Source of the DNA: Levilactobacillus namurensis DSM 19117
GTDB taxonomy: Bacteria > Bacillota > Bacilli > Lactobacillales > Lactobacillaceae
Assembly: GCF_001434785.1 (NCBI RefSeq)
Contig: NZ_AZDT01000068.1
Location: 1 to 45,619 of the forward strand
Reading direction: 5' to 3'
Length of the DNA: 45,619 nucleotides
Every line of letters begins with the position of its first letter. Within the stretch, counting starts at the first letter, position 1. The translations under genes and the position numbers were made by a program. Below the pieces are notes generated by a model. The model saw only the letters and a program-made list of their open reading frames with translations. It did not search any database and was not told where the DNA came from. Shown here piece by piece: positions 17,087-24,900 of the stretch.

Positions 17087-18184
17087 TTAGCCGACGTAGG
17101 TTAATTCTTTAGAGGTGTGCGTGAATGGTAAAGAACCGTCCTCCGTGACGTGGACGCAGTCTTCGATCCGTACGCCAGCGACACCGGGGATGTAGATCCC
17201 TGGTTCAATGGAGAAGCACATGCCTGGCTCCAAGACTAAGTCGTTACCGGCCATGATGGATGGGAATTCATGGTCGCTCATCCCCATGCCGTGACCCAGA
17301 CGGTGAATGAAGTATTCGCCGTAGCCGGCCTTGGTAATGATGTCCCGGGCAATCTTGTCCAATTCAGCGGCAGTCATACCGGGCTTAACCGCTGCTTGAG
17401 CGGTCAATTGGGCTTCTAGACAGACGGCATAGATTTCCTTTTCTTTAGCCGTAGGGGTTCCCAGAGCCACCGTCCGGGACGCATCACTGATGTAGCCGTC
17501 GTAGACCGTTCCGAGGTCGAACAGTACCAGTTCGTTGTTGGCGAACTTGGTGTCGTTGGTTGCCCCGTGGGGTTCAGCAGCGTGGGCACCGGCTTGAACT
17601 AAGCTTCCAAAAGACATTTCCATAATGCCTTCTTGCATCAGCGCGTACTGTAACTCGGCAACGGCGGATTGTTCCGTCTTGCCCGCTTTCACGGCAGCAA
17701 AACCGTGTTCAAACGCGAAGTCGTCCCACTTCCCAGCAATTTCCAACTTCTTGATTTCAGCGGGAGTTTTGATGAGCCGCATGTGGTCAATGAAACTGGT
17801 GATGTCGAGGTCGAATTGGGGATTGGTGAACTGAGCCGCGAGGGCTTCCATCCGGGCAACGGGTAGCTGCCCCTTTTCCAAGGCAATCCGGCCGGGGTTC
17901 ACGTGACGCTGCTTGATCTGGTCGCCAATCATGGCCCAAGGGTCTTCGTGGTCCAGGTACCCAATGACTGGGAATTGCCAACCGGTGGACTTGATGACTT
18001 CCACCTCTAAGGCTGGTGCGAAGATAAATGGATCTTGGTCGGGGAAGATGACCAACGCGAGCACCCGTTCAATCGGGTCGCTTCCAAAGCCAGTCAAGTA
18101 TTGAATGGTTTTAGGGTTGCTCAGATAGGTGAGATCTGCGTGGTGTTCCGCCGTCCATTGTTGAATCTGTTCGAGTTTTGACAT
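17087..18184 (-). CDS. pepQ: Xaa-Pro dipeptidase (M24B family)
   Basis: Prolidase that hydrolyses Xaa-Pro dipeptides during peptide utilisation; cytosolic. The C-terminal pita-bread domain shows all five metal ligands: two Asp in DLGTVYDGYISDASRTV, His in HRLGHGMG, and two Glu in SIEPGIY and GVRIEDCV. The N-terminal creatinase-like domain covers residues ~1-125. The length of 365 residues is normal. The start has AGGGG upstream on the minus strand. A -10 (TATAAT on the minus strand, 18212-18217) is visible with a poor -35. It is divergent from ccpA with a cre between them, an arrangement known in lactobacilli where CcpA influences pepQ. Confidence 0.95.
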   Translation of the reverse strand: MSKLEQIQQWTAEHHADLTYLSNPKTIQYLTGFGSDPIERVLALVIFPDQDPFIFAPALEVEVIKSTGWQFPVIGYLDHEDPWAMIGDQIKQRHVNPGRIALEKGQLPVARMEALAAQFTNPQFDLDITSFIDHMRLIKTPAEIKKLEIAGKWDDFAFEHGFAAVKAGKTEQSAVAELQYALMQEGIMEMSFGSLVQAGAHAAEPHGATNDTKFANNELVLFDLGTVYDGYISDASRTVALGTPTAKEKEIYAVCLEAQLTAQAAVKPGMTAAELDKIARDIITKAGYGEYFIHRLGHGMGMSDHEFPSIMAGNDLVLEPGMCFSIEPGIYIPGVAGVRIEDCVHVTEDGSLPFTHTSKELTYVG

Positions 18185-18271
18185 AAAATCACCCCTTCAA
18201 ATGATAGACATATTATAGCATAGTCGGACTCAAGGCTTGAAAATTCCTTGGAAATAGGGTATTCTTTGATG

Positions 18272-18285
18272 TGAAAGCGTTTTCA
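18272..18285. promoter_or_regulatory. cre (CcpA operator) between pepQ and ccpA
   Basis: TGAAAGCGTTTTCA matches the catabolite-responsive element consensus TGWAANCGNTNWCA. It lies 3 bp upstream of the ccpA -35 (TTGCGC 18289-18294) and about 55 bp upstream of the pepQ -10. Control of either gene by CcpA is therefore plausible. Confidence 0.88.
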
Positions 18286-18288
18286 CAC

Positions 18289-18317
18289 TTGCGCATGAAA
18301 CACAGGTTCTGTATACT
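18289..18317 (+). promoter_or_regulatory. ccpA promoter
   Basis: TTGCGC (18289-18294), 17-bp spacer, TATACT (18312-18317). The transcript would start near 18324 and carry the three decamer repeats in its leader. Confidence 0.65.
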
Positions 18318-18330
18318 AGTTCAGGTCGCA

Positions 18331-18360
18331 TGAAAACGAATGAAAACGAATGAAAACAAC
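18331..18360 (+). repeat. three tandem decamers resembling half-cre sites
   Basis: TGAAAACGAA occurs at 18331-18340 and 18341-18350, and as TGAAAACAAC at 18351-18360, in the expected 5' untranslated leader of ccpA. Each unit begins with the left half of a cre (TGAAAACG) but lacks the right half. The phase is 10 bp, about one helical turn. Confidence 0.8.
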
Positions 18361-18389
18361 TTAAATCACTGAAGAAAGGGCTATCGCAA

Positions 18390-19391
18390 ATGGAAAAACA
18401 AACAGTAACAATTTACGATGTGGCGCGCGAAGCAGCGGTCTCTATGGCTACCGTTTCACGGGTGGTTAACGGGAATCCAAACGTTAAGCCAGCAACGCGT
18501 AAGAAGGTACTTGAGGTCATTGACCGCTTAGACTACCGGCCAAATGCCGTTGCACGGGGCTTGGCTAGCAAGAAGACCACGACGGTGGGGGTTATTATTC
18601 CCGATGTCACCAACGAATATTTTGCTTCGTTGGCACGGGGAATCGATGATATTGCTATGATGTACAAGTACAACATCATCCTGACGAACTCCGATGAAAA
18701 TGGAGGAAAAGAAGTCCAGGTCTTGAATACCTTGATGGCTAAGCAAGTCGATGGCATCATTTTCATGGGGAACCAAGTGACGCCAGAATTACGGGACGAA
18801 TTCAAACGCTCAAAGGCGCCAATCGTTTTGGCGGGTTCCGTGGATGCCGAAAAGTCTCAGCCTAGCGTCAACATCGATTATGTTGCTGCGGTTGCGGAAG
18901 CTGTTAAGAACTTGATCGATCACGGAAATCAAAAAATTGCCTTTGTTTCAGGACCGATGGATGAAGCCATTAACCATGATTACCGGTTAAAGGGTTACAA
19001 GAAGGCCTTGAAGGATGCGGGCTTATCCTATGATGATAAGCTGATCTTTGAGACGGATTACACTTACAAGGCCGGCCAAGCCTTAGAACCAGCCTTAATG
19101 GCTGCCGGTGCGACGGCAGCTTTCGTGGGCGATGATGAGTTGGCCGCTGGGGTGATGAACGGCTTGACGGACGCTAACGTGGACGTTCCTGGTGAATTCG
19201 AAGTGATCACCAGTAACGATACTAAGTTAACGGAATTAGTCCGGCCTAAGATGAGTTCCATCACCCAGCCGTTGTATGATATTGGTGCCGTGGCGATGCG
19301 GTTGCTGACTAAATTAATGAATAATGAAGCGGTTGATGAAAATACCGTCATTCTACCTTACGGGTTGATGAAACGGAGCTCAACCAAGTAG
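18390..19391 (+). CDS. ccpA: catabolite control protein A
   Basis: LacI/GalR-type master regulator of carbon catabolite control that binds cre sites with HPr-Ser-P as corepressor. The N-terminal helix-turn-helix reads TIYDVAREA-VSMATVSRVVNG, and the hinge helix contains RPNAVARGLASKK. The periplasmic-binding-like core and the C-terminal IGAVAMRLLTKLM segment follow. The length of 333 residues is typical. GAAAGGG precedes the ATG. It is divergent from pepQ and flanked by cre and half-cre sequences that suggest autoregulation. Confidence 0.96.
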   Translation: MEKQTVTIYDVAREAAVSMATVSRVVNGNPNVKPATRKKVLEVIDRLDYRPNAVARGLASKKTTTVGVIIPDVTNEYFASLARGIDDIAMMYKYNIILTNSDENGGKEVQVLNTLMAKQVDGIIFMGNQVTPELRDEFKRSKAPIVLAGSVDAEKSQPSVNIDYVAAVAEAVKNLIDHGNQKIAFVSGPMDEAINHDYRLKGYKKALKDAGLSYDDKLIFETDYTYKAGQALEPALMAAGATAAFVGDDELAAGVMNGLTDANVDVPGEFEVITSNDTKLTELVRPKMSSITQPLYDIGAVAMRLLTKLMNNEAVDENTVILPYGLMKRSSTK

Positions 19392-19425
19392 TCTTTTCAA
19401 TTTCATGAAAATTGGAAGACGTCTG

Positions 19426-19454
19426 AAAGCCGAGACGGTCGTCTCGGCTTTTTT
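19426..19454 (+). terminator. ccpA terminator
   Basis: AAAGCCGAGAC, loop GGTC, GTCTCGGCTTTTTT: perfect hairpin with T-run. Confidence 0.95.
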
Positions 19455-19540
19455 GCTGAATTTAAGCGCGCCTTAATCTTTTCGGGGAACGTGTGTGCTA
19501 CAATGGTAGAAACTTAAAGTAGGGATGGAGGTGGCTTTTG

Positions 19541-20368
19541 GTGAGTGCCAATAGTCGAATGGAACGTTATCATTCAACGCGAGAGGCGCCAACGCCTCAG
19601 CCACAAGCGTCACAGCCTTATCGCCGCCGGCCTGCCTTAGCGCGGTGGGTCGCATTACTGATGGCTTTACTCACGTTAACGGTGGGACTTAAGCTGACCG
19701 TCTTTAATGCCTCTTATACGGCGGGAGTGGTGTCCCGGTCTAGTACGGGTGAGAAGGTCATGAATCGTGTGAATAACGAGTTAACGGATCTAGGCATTAG
19801 CGGGGATCCCGTGTCCGCCACGTTGATTCAGCCGTATCTGGCTCAAGGAATTGCCCAGTTGTATGGTCAGTCAACGGCGACCGTCGATGATACGGCGTTA
19901 GCGAGTGCGATTCAGAGCCAGGCCAGTAGTGTGGGCGTCACCGCTAGTACAGCGTTGACTCGAAAGCTAACGCAGCGGGCCCAGAAACTGGCGACCCGAG
20001 CGTTTACGACTACCGCGATGCAGACGGCGGCGACCCGAGTTCAATGGGCGATGCGGTTGAATTGGCTGGTCATGATTGCCGTGGTGCTGTTGAGTATCGT
20101 GACCGTTATTTACGCGGCGGGGGTTCACCATTTCTTAGCCAGTCTGGGGCCGGGACTAGCATTAGGGGGCGGCTTGACCGTGATCTTAAGTGGCCTGGGC
20201 TGGTTCGTCGGACTTCCTATGGTGACGGCGGCACTTTCGGGGCCTGTCGCGAGTCTTTGCACTGCGGTGGCACAGAGTGGCCTAGGCGTGATTCTTTTTG
20301 CGGGCGCCGCTGAGGTGGTCTTAGGATTCCTGGTCTTGCTGGGACACCGGACCTTTCGGCGCTCGTAA
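19541..20368 (+). CDS. uncharacterised four-helix membrane protein with large outer loop
   Basis: 275 residues; I recognise no family. There is a cytosolic basic N-terminus (SQPYRRRPALARW), then a first hydrophobic helix around 33-55. A long mostly polar loop of about 110 residues (GEKVMNRVNNELTDLGISGD onward) follows and is probably extracytoplasmic. Three further helices lie near 168-190, 203-225 and 245-268, and the C-terminus is short and basic. The start is GTG 19541 with GGAGGTG 7 nt upstream; the preceding TTG is in frame but badly spaced. It is a single-gene unit between the ccpA terminator and its own terminator. The topology resembles a sensor or envelope-stability protein, but that is speculation. 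Confidence 0.7.
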   Translation: MSANSRMERYHSTREAPTPQPQASQPYRRRPALARWVALLMALLTLTVGLKLTVFNASYTAGVVSRSSTGEKVMNRVNNELTDLGISGDPVSATLIQPYLAQGIAQLYGQSTATVDDTALASAIQSQASSVGVTASTALTRKLTQRAQKLATRAFTTTAMQTAATRVQWAMRLNWLVMIAVVLLSIVTVIYAAGVHHFLASLGPGLALGGGLTVILSGLGWFVGLPMVTAALSGPVASLCTAVAQSGLGVILFAGAAEVVLGFLVLLGHRTFRRS

Positions 20369-20396
20369 GGGCTAATTGAATACGATTTAAACCAAA

Positions 20397-20435
20397 CAGG
20401 TTTCCCAGTGTGTGACGTTGGGAAACCTGTTTTTT
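20397..20435 (+). terminator. terminator after the membrane protein gene
   Basis: CAGGTTTCCCA and TGGGAAACCTG arms around an 11-nt loop, then TTTTTT. Confidence 0.92.
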
Positions 20436-20462
20436 AGACGAGATTGACTTGAGAGGGGACGC

Positions 20463-20894
20463 TTAGTGTGGCGTGGTGGCCTGATGAAGGTTAACGTCGT
20501 TTAGGATGTCTTGCAACGTGATTTTGGCCATTTGTGCTTCGGCGGCGGCTTGAATCTCGTGGTAATAGTGATCTAACGTCTGGGGCATTGCCACCCCGAC
20601 TGGACACTTTTGTGAAGTGTGTTGGTCGACGTTTAGCAAGAGTGGCGTTCCAGGGAGGGTGTGGTAGATGTCCTGTAATGTAATCTCGGCGGGGTCACGG
20701 GCAAGTGCGAGCTGAGTCGGCCCATGAGTGGGTGCGAGTAAGTTATTTTTTTTGAGAGTTGCCATGATCTTACGAATCAGACTAGGGGAGGTTTCGAGAC
20801 TACTGGCGATTTCTGGGCTGGTCATTTTTTGTCCCTGAAAATAAGCGATATAGGTCAAAACGTGGATGGTGTCGCTGAACTGAGTATTGGCCAT
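20463..20894 (-). CDS. Rrf2 family transcriptional regulator
   Basis: 143-residue DNA-binding protein. The winged helix-turn-helix occupies roughly residues 8-65 (DTIHVLTYIAYFQGQKMTSPEIASSL and SLIRKIMATLKKNNLL), followed by a dimerisation helix near the C-terminus. Only one cysteine (QKCPVG) is present, so an IscR-type three-cysteine Fe-S cluster is unlikely; a redox thiol or ligand sensor of the YwnA/HypR kind is more plausible. The start is ATG 20894 with AAGGATG upstream; six extra codons to 20912 are possible but lack a site. It is divergent from a Rossmann reductase gene that shares a promoter motif. Confidence 0.85.
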   Translation of the reverse strand: MANTQFSDTIHVLTYIAYFQGQKMTSPEIASSLETSPSLIRKIMATLKKNNLLAPTHGPTQLALARDPAEITLQDIYHTLPGTPLLLNVDQHTSQKCPVGVAMPQTLDHYYHEIQAAAEAQMAKITLQDILNDVNLHQATTPH

Positions 20895-20920
20895 GGTAAC
20901 ACATCCTTTCACTTTAATTG

Positions 20921-20955
20921 TGTTCTATTCTATAACAGTTTTTATCGTTCGTCAG
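20921..20955 (-). promoter_or_regulatory. rrf2 promoter with dyad over the -10
   Basis: On the minus strand CTGACG (20950-20955), a 17-bp spacer and TAGAAT (20927-20932) form a promoter. The dyad TGTTCTA-TTC-TATAACA (20921-20937, one mismatch) covers the -10, the usual place for autorepression. Confidence 0.5.
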
Positions 20956-20991
20956 CTATCAGTCCACGGAAATATTTTTTAAGCGCTTGAA

Positions 20992-21020
20992 TTGACAAGT
21001 GACTTTTGAAACGGTATTCT
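20992..21020 (+). promoter_or_regulatory. promoter of the Rossmann-fold reductase gene
   Basis: TTGACA (20992-20997), 17-bp spacer, TATTCT (21015-21020). The -10 overlaps ATTCTAAAACTG (21016-21027), nearly the same as ATTCTATAACAG (20927-20938) at the divergent rrf2 promoter. Confidence 0.7.
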
Positions 21021-21065
21021 AAAACTGTACTTAAAAAACATACAAAAATATAGGGGGTCTGTATC

Positions 21066-21638
21066 ATGACAGCAGTGACGATTTTTGGTAAAGGAAACAT
21101 GGGACAAGCAATTGGTGACGTTTTTCAGCAAGGCGGCAATCAGGTAACCTTTATTGACCAAAGTGATCCGGTAGAGAACTTGGGCGAGCTGATTGTCTTA
21201 GCGGTGCCTTACTCGGCAGCACTGGTGATTGCGAAGGCCAATCAAGCGAAGTTTGCGGGTAAGACGGTCATTGATATTACCAATCCGTTAAACTTTGATA
21301 CTTGGGATGAGCTAGTGGTACCGGCAGATAGTTCAGCTGCCGCGCAGATTGCGAAATTACTGCCAGAGTCTCACGTCGTCAAGGCCTTCAATACCACCTT
21401 TGCGGCCACACTAAAGAGTCGCCAGGTAGCGGGCCAACAGACGACGGTCATGGCTGCTTCGGATTCTGCGGACGCCAAGGCCCAATTACGAGAAGCTTTA
21501 ACGGATAGCGGCGTTGCTTTTGTGGATGCCGGCAAATTGAAGCGGGCGCGGGAATTAGAAAGCTTCGGCTTCTTACAGATGACCTTAGCGGCTCAAGAAC
21601 AGATTGGCTGGACCGGGGGCTTTGCAGTTCTCAAGTAG
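21066..21638 (+). CDS. NADP-dependent F420-reductase-like Rossmann oxidoreductase
   Basis: 190-residue cytosolic protein with an N-terminal dinucleotide-binding fold (VTIFGKGNMGQAIGDVF, the GxGxxG-like GKGNMG) and the family motifs LAVPYSA, DITNPLNF and VKAFNTTFA. These match the family annotated as NADPH-dependent F420 reductase/oxidoreductase. F420 is not expected in lactobacilli, so the substrate is probably another NAD(P)-coupled one. AGGGGG precedes the ATG. It is divergent from an Rrf2 regulator with a shared promoter motif, suggesting redox- or electrophile-responsive control (inference). Confidence 0.82.
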   Translation: MTAVTIFGKGNMGQAIGDVFQQGGNQVTFIDQSDPVENLGELIVLAVPYSAALVIAKANQAKFAGKTVIDITNPLNFDTWDELVVPADSSAAAQIAKLLPESHVVKAFNTTFAATLKSRQVAGQQTTVMAASDSADAKAQLREALTDSGVAFVDAGKLKRARELESFGFLQMTLAAQEQIGWTGGFAVLK

Positions 21639-21683
21639 CCGGTTTGTTCTGATGCTGGATAGAAAATAGCTTGATTTAAAACG

Positions 21684-21721
21684 GGTTTTCAAATGACTGC
21701 GGTCGTTTGGAAGCCTTTTTT
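21684..21721 (+). terminator. terminator after the reductase gene
   Basis: 14-bp stem with several G-U pairs (21684-21697 with 21702-21715), loop TGCG, then TTTTTT. The 332-bp gap to the surface protein gene otherwise holds an AT-rich stretch and the promoter at 21876-21903. Confidence 0.85.
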
Positions 21722-21875
21722 AGTCGATTGGTAGATTAAAGTTGACACTGAAAAGTCCTGGCTTGACGTGGCCTAACGATGTCGATATTTTAAACTGTAA
21801 ACGGAATTAGTGCGGTTAGAAACCCAACCAGCATGCGATTTTTAGCAATAACATGTATACACTTGCATTTATTAG

Positions 21876-21903
21876 TTGCATTAATTGAATTATCGGATAT
21901 GAT
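21876..21903 (+). promoter_or_regulatory. promoter of the LPQTG surface protein
   Basis: TTGCAT (21876-21881), 16-bp spacer, TATGAT (21898-21903). The transcript leader contains a perfect hairpin, GAAAAATCTC (21931-21940) with GAGATTTTTC (21945-21954) around GAGG, ending just before the ribosome binding site. Confidence 0.6.
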
Positions 21904-21970
21904 AAGAGCATAAGAAATAATTGAGATGTTGAAAAATCTCGAGGGAGATTTTTCGAGGGGGACGACACAC

Positions 21971-24900
21971 ATGTACAGTACACACACATTTCGAAAACCA
22001 GAAACGCGTTATTGGCTGGTCGCAGCCATGACTTTGGCGACATTAAGCGTGAGCTCGGGTATTACGGCGAACGCGGATACGAAGTCGTCAGCGGATGAGT
22101 CGACGTCGCAGGTTGGACAAGCCACAACCACGGCAACTTCCACGACGACTTTGACGAGTCATTCGGACGATGCATCGTCTGTGGATACCACGGAACAGAC
22201 CGAAGACACCACCAAGCAGACTGCGGACGTGGTAACTCAGGATACGACCACATCACAGAATTCGACGCGTGATCAATCGTCAGCGGCCTCGACGACGGAA
22301 GATCCAAACACTGCAACGAAGCCAGCCAATGCCACGACTGACTCTGAACCGGAAGATGCGAACACCGCAACGATGCCGACGGATACCACGGCCGACTCCG
22401 AGTCGGACGATGCGGCCTCCCAGAAAACTGTGCAGAACCAGGGGGATGAAACTGGAACGACCCTGCCAGAAGCCGATACGGAGACCGTAGAAGACGCCGA
22501 TGCGGTGGTCCAGGACGCAGCGCCAGCACCGGAAAATTCGAGTTCGACGTCTTCGGTGAAAGCTAACGCCCAAAAAGCGGCGGCACCAGCGTCAGCAACG
22601 TATAGCGATAGTAGCTGGTTTAACTGGCAAGTCGATGATGCGACGGGAACGGCCACGGTTACGGGCGCTACTAAAAATTTAAGTGGTGCCATTTCGATTC
22701 CACCAACTTATACGGTCAATGGGAAGACTTATCAGGTGACGACGATTGGCCGGGCGGCCTTTGCCCAAAGCACGAATCTGGTCAATGGGCTGACTAGCGT
22801 GACCTTTAATCAGGGCCTCACGACCATTGAAGATTCGGCGTTTGCTTATCTAGATAGCCTAGAAGCTGTTGATTTCTCAGCGGCGACGACGTTACAGAAG
22901 ATTGGGTACCAAGCATTCGTATCCACCAAGCTAACGACGCTGACCTTACCGGACAGTGTCACCACGATTGGTCAAGAAGCCTTTACCTACGTGCCGTTGA
23001 CCAGTGTGACCTTGCCGGCGCAGTTGACATCGCTGGGCAGTGCGGCCTTTTCTAGTGGGGGCTTGCAGAGCGTCGATCTTAGTCACGCCACGCAACTGAC
23101 CAGTATCGGGGACCACGTTTTTGAAAACGACCAACTGACTAGCGTGGTTATCCCGGCTAACATCCAGACAATCGGGGTGAACGCTTTTGCGGCCAATCAT
23201 GGATTGGCGAGCCTGACGTTTGCGCCGAACAGTCAACTGCTCAGTATTGGGGAGGGTGCCTTTATCTATGACGGTGCCTTGGCAGAAGTGGTCTTTCCGG
23301 ATTCGTTGACGACGATTGGGAAGAATGCTTTCTTATCAGATATCGGATTAACACAGGTAACGTTTGGCGCTGGCCTGACCAGCATTGGCGACCAAGCGTT
23401 CACTTACGATGATCAGCTCACCACGGCCGATTTTAGCCGGGCGACCCAGTTGAAGACCATTGGAACGGGCGCCTTTGAATATACGGGCCTTCATCAGGCC
23501 TTGACGTTGCCGTCATCGGTGACGACGATTGGCGACTTTGCCTTTGCAGGGAGTCAGTTAACCGATTTGACGTTAAACGAGGGCTTACTCACGATTGGTG
23601 AAAGTGCCTTTAGTTACAACCATTTGAATAAGACGTTGACGATTCCGAAGTCGGTACAGACGGTGGGGGACCGGGCCTTCTTTGGAAACGAGTTGACCGC
23701 CGCAACGATTTTGGGGGATGAAACGGTACTAGGACAGGACGCGCTTTCCTATAATCGAATCACGCAGTTGACCAGTCCTAGCGTGACCACCATGCTAGCG
23801 GATGAACAGACCGTGACGCATTTTACGGATTCTAACGGGATTCACTTGAACGACCTCTTTACCGTGAATATGGGCGGCCAAACGGAGCAGAATCTGGTGA
23901 TTACCAATCTCTCTAGTGAGACGGGAACCGTGAGTCTGGTGAACGGTGGTTTTGTGGTCACGGAAGGAACCAAGCGATTTAATTTTGATTGGACGTTACC
24001 AGTCAATGGCGTGGCGGTGTATCAAGGACACTATACGGTCGTTTTGGATGACCCAAACATTAAGGTAGCCGATTCGACGATCTTCGTGGGAACGCCCTGG
24101 ACACCAGCGGATAACTTCGTGAGCGCTGAAACGGATAGTGGTACTTCGATTCCGTTAGACAAGTTGACCGTTGAGTCGAACGTGGATACCAGTAAAGCCG
24201 GAAAGTATACGGTTACGTACCGGTATGGTTCCGAAGTCGAAACCGCTACGGTCACCGTGCTGAAACGGTTGGCCACCTTAACGCTGGAAGGCAATCAGCA
24301 GGTCGTTTATAACGGGACGGCTTGGACGCCTGACGCTACGCAATACTACGTTGACCTTCCAGATGGCAGCCGGTATCAACTGCAGGCGGGAGATTTGAAT
24401 GCCCCAACCGTGACTAACGTGGGAGATTCACCCGTGACGGTCACGTTGTCGGCGGCGGGAATTGCCCATCTAAATGCCCTGCAACAAGCGGATATGTATG
24501 ATTGGCAATTTGATCCTAGTGAGGCTACGTTTGCGGTGACGCCGGCGACGGTCCAGGTGACCGTGAATTCGGCTGATAAGATAGCGGGGCAGGATGATCC
24601 GACCTTTGAGACGACCGTTACCGGGATGCCGGCCGATGGTGTGGCGCTTCATTATACGGTCGTTCGGGAACCGGGTGAGACGCCAGGAACTTATCGTTTG
24701 ACGGTCGACTTGGGGCAGAACACCAATTATCAGGTACTGGTCACGGATGGTACCCTAACGATTCGGCCCAACCAGCAGACGTTGACCGGGAAGGATTACA
24801 CCATGTACGTGGGCGATCCGACCCCAACCAGCACTGACTTTGGCGCCACTGCGACGGATGCGGAAGGCCAACCTACGGACGTGATGGTGGATTTGGCGCA

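Noticed and set aside
21926-21970. Fifteen-codon N-terminal extension of the surface protein
   Set aside because: No ribosome binding site lies before 21926, whereas ATG 21971 follows GAGGGGG and begins a normal signal peptide.
22062-22692. Three antisense reading frames over the stalk region of the surface protein
   Set aside because: Low-complexity Thr/Ser/Asp codons give open antisense frames by composition; no start signals were found.
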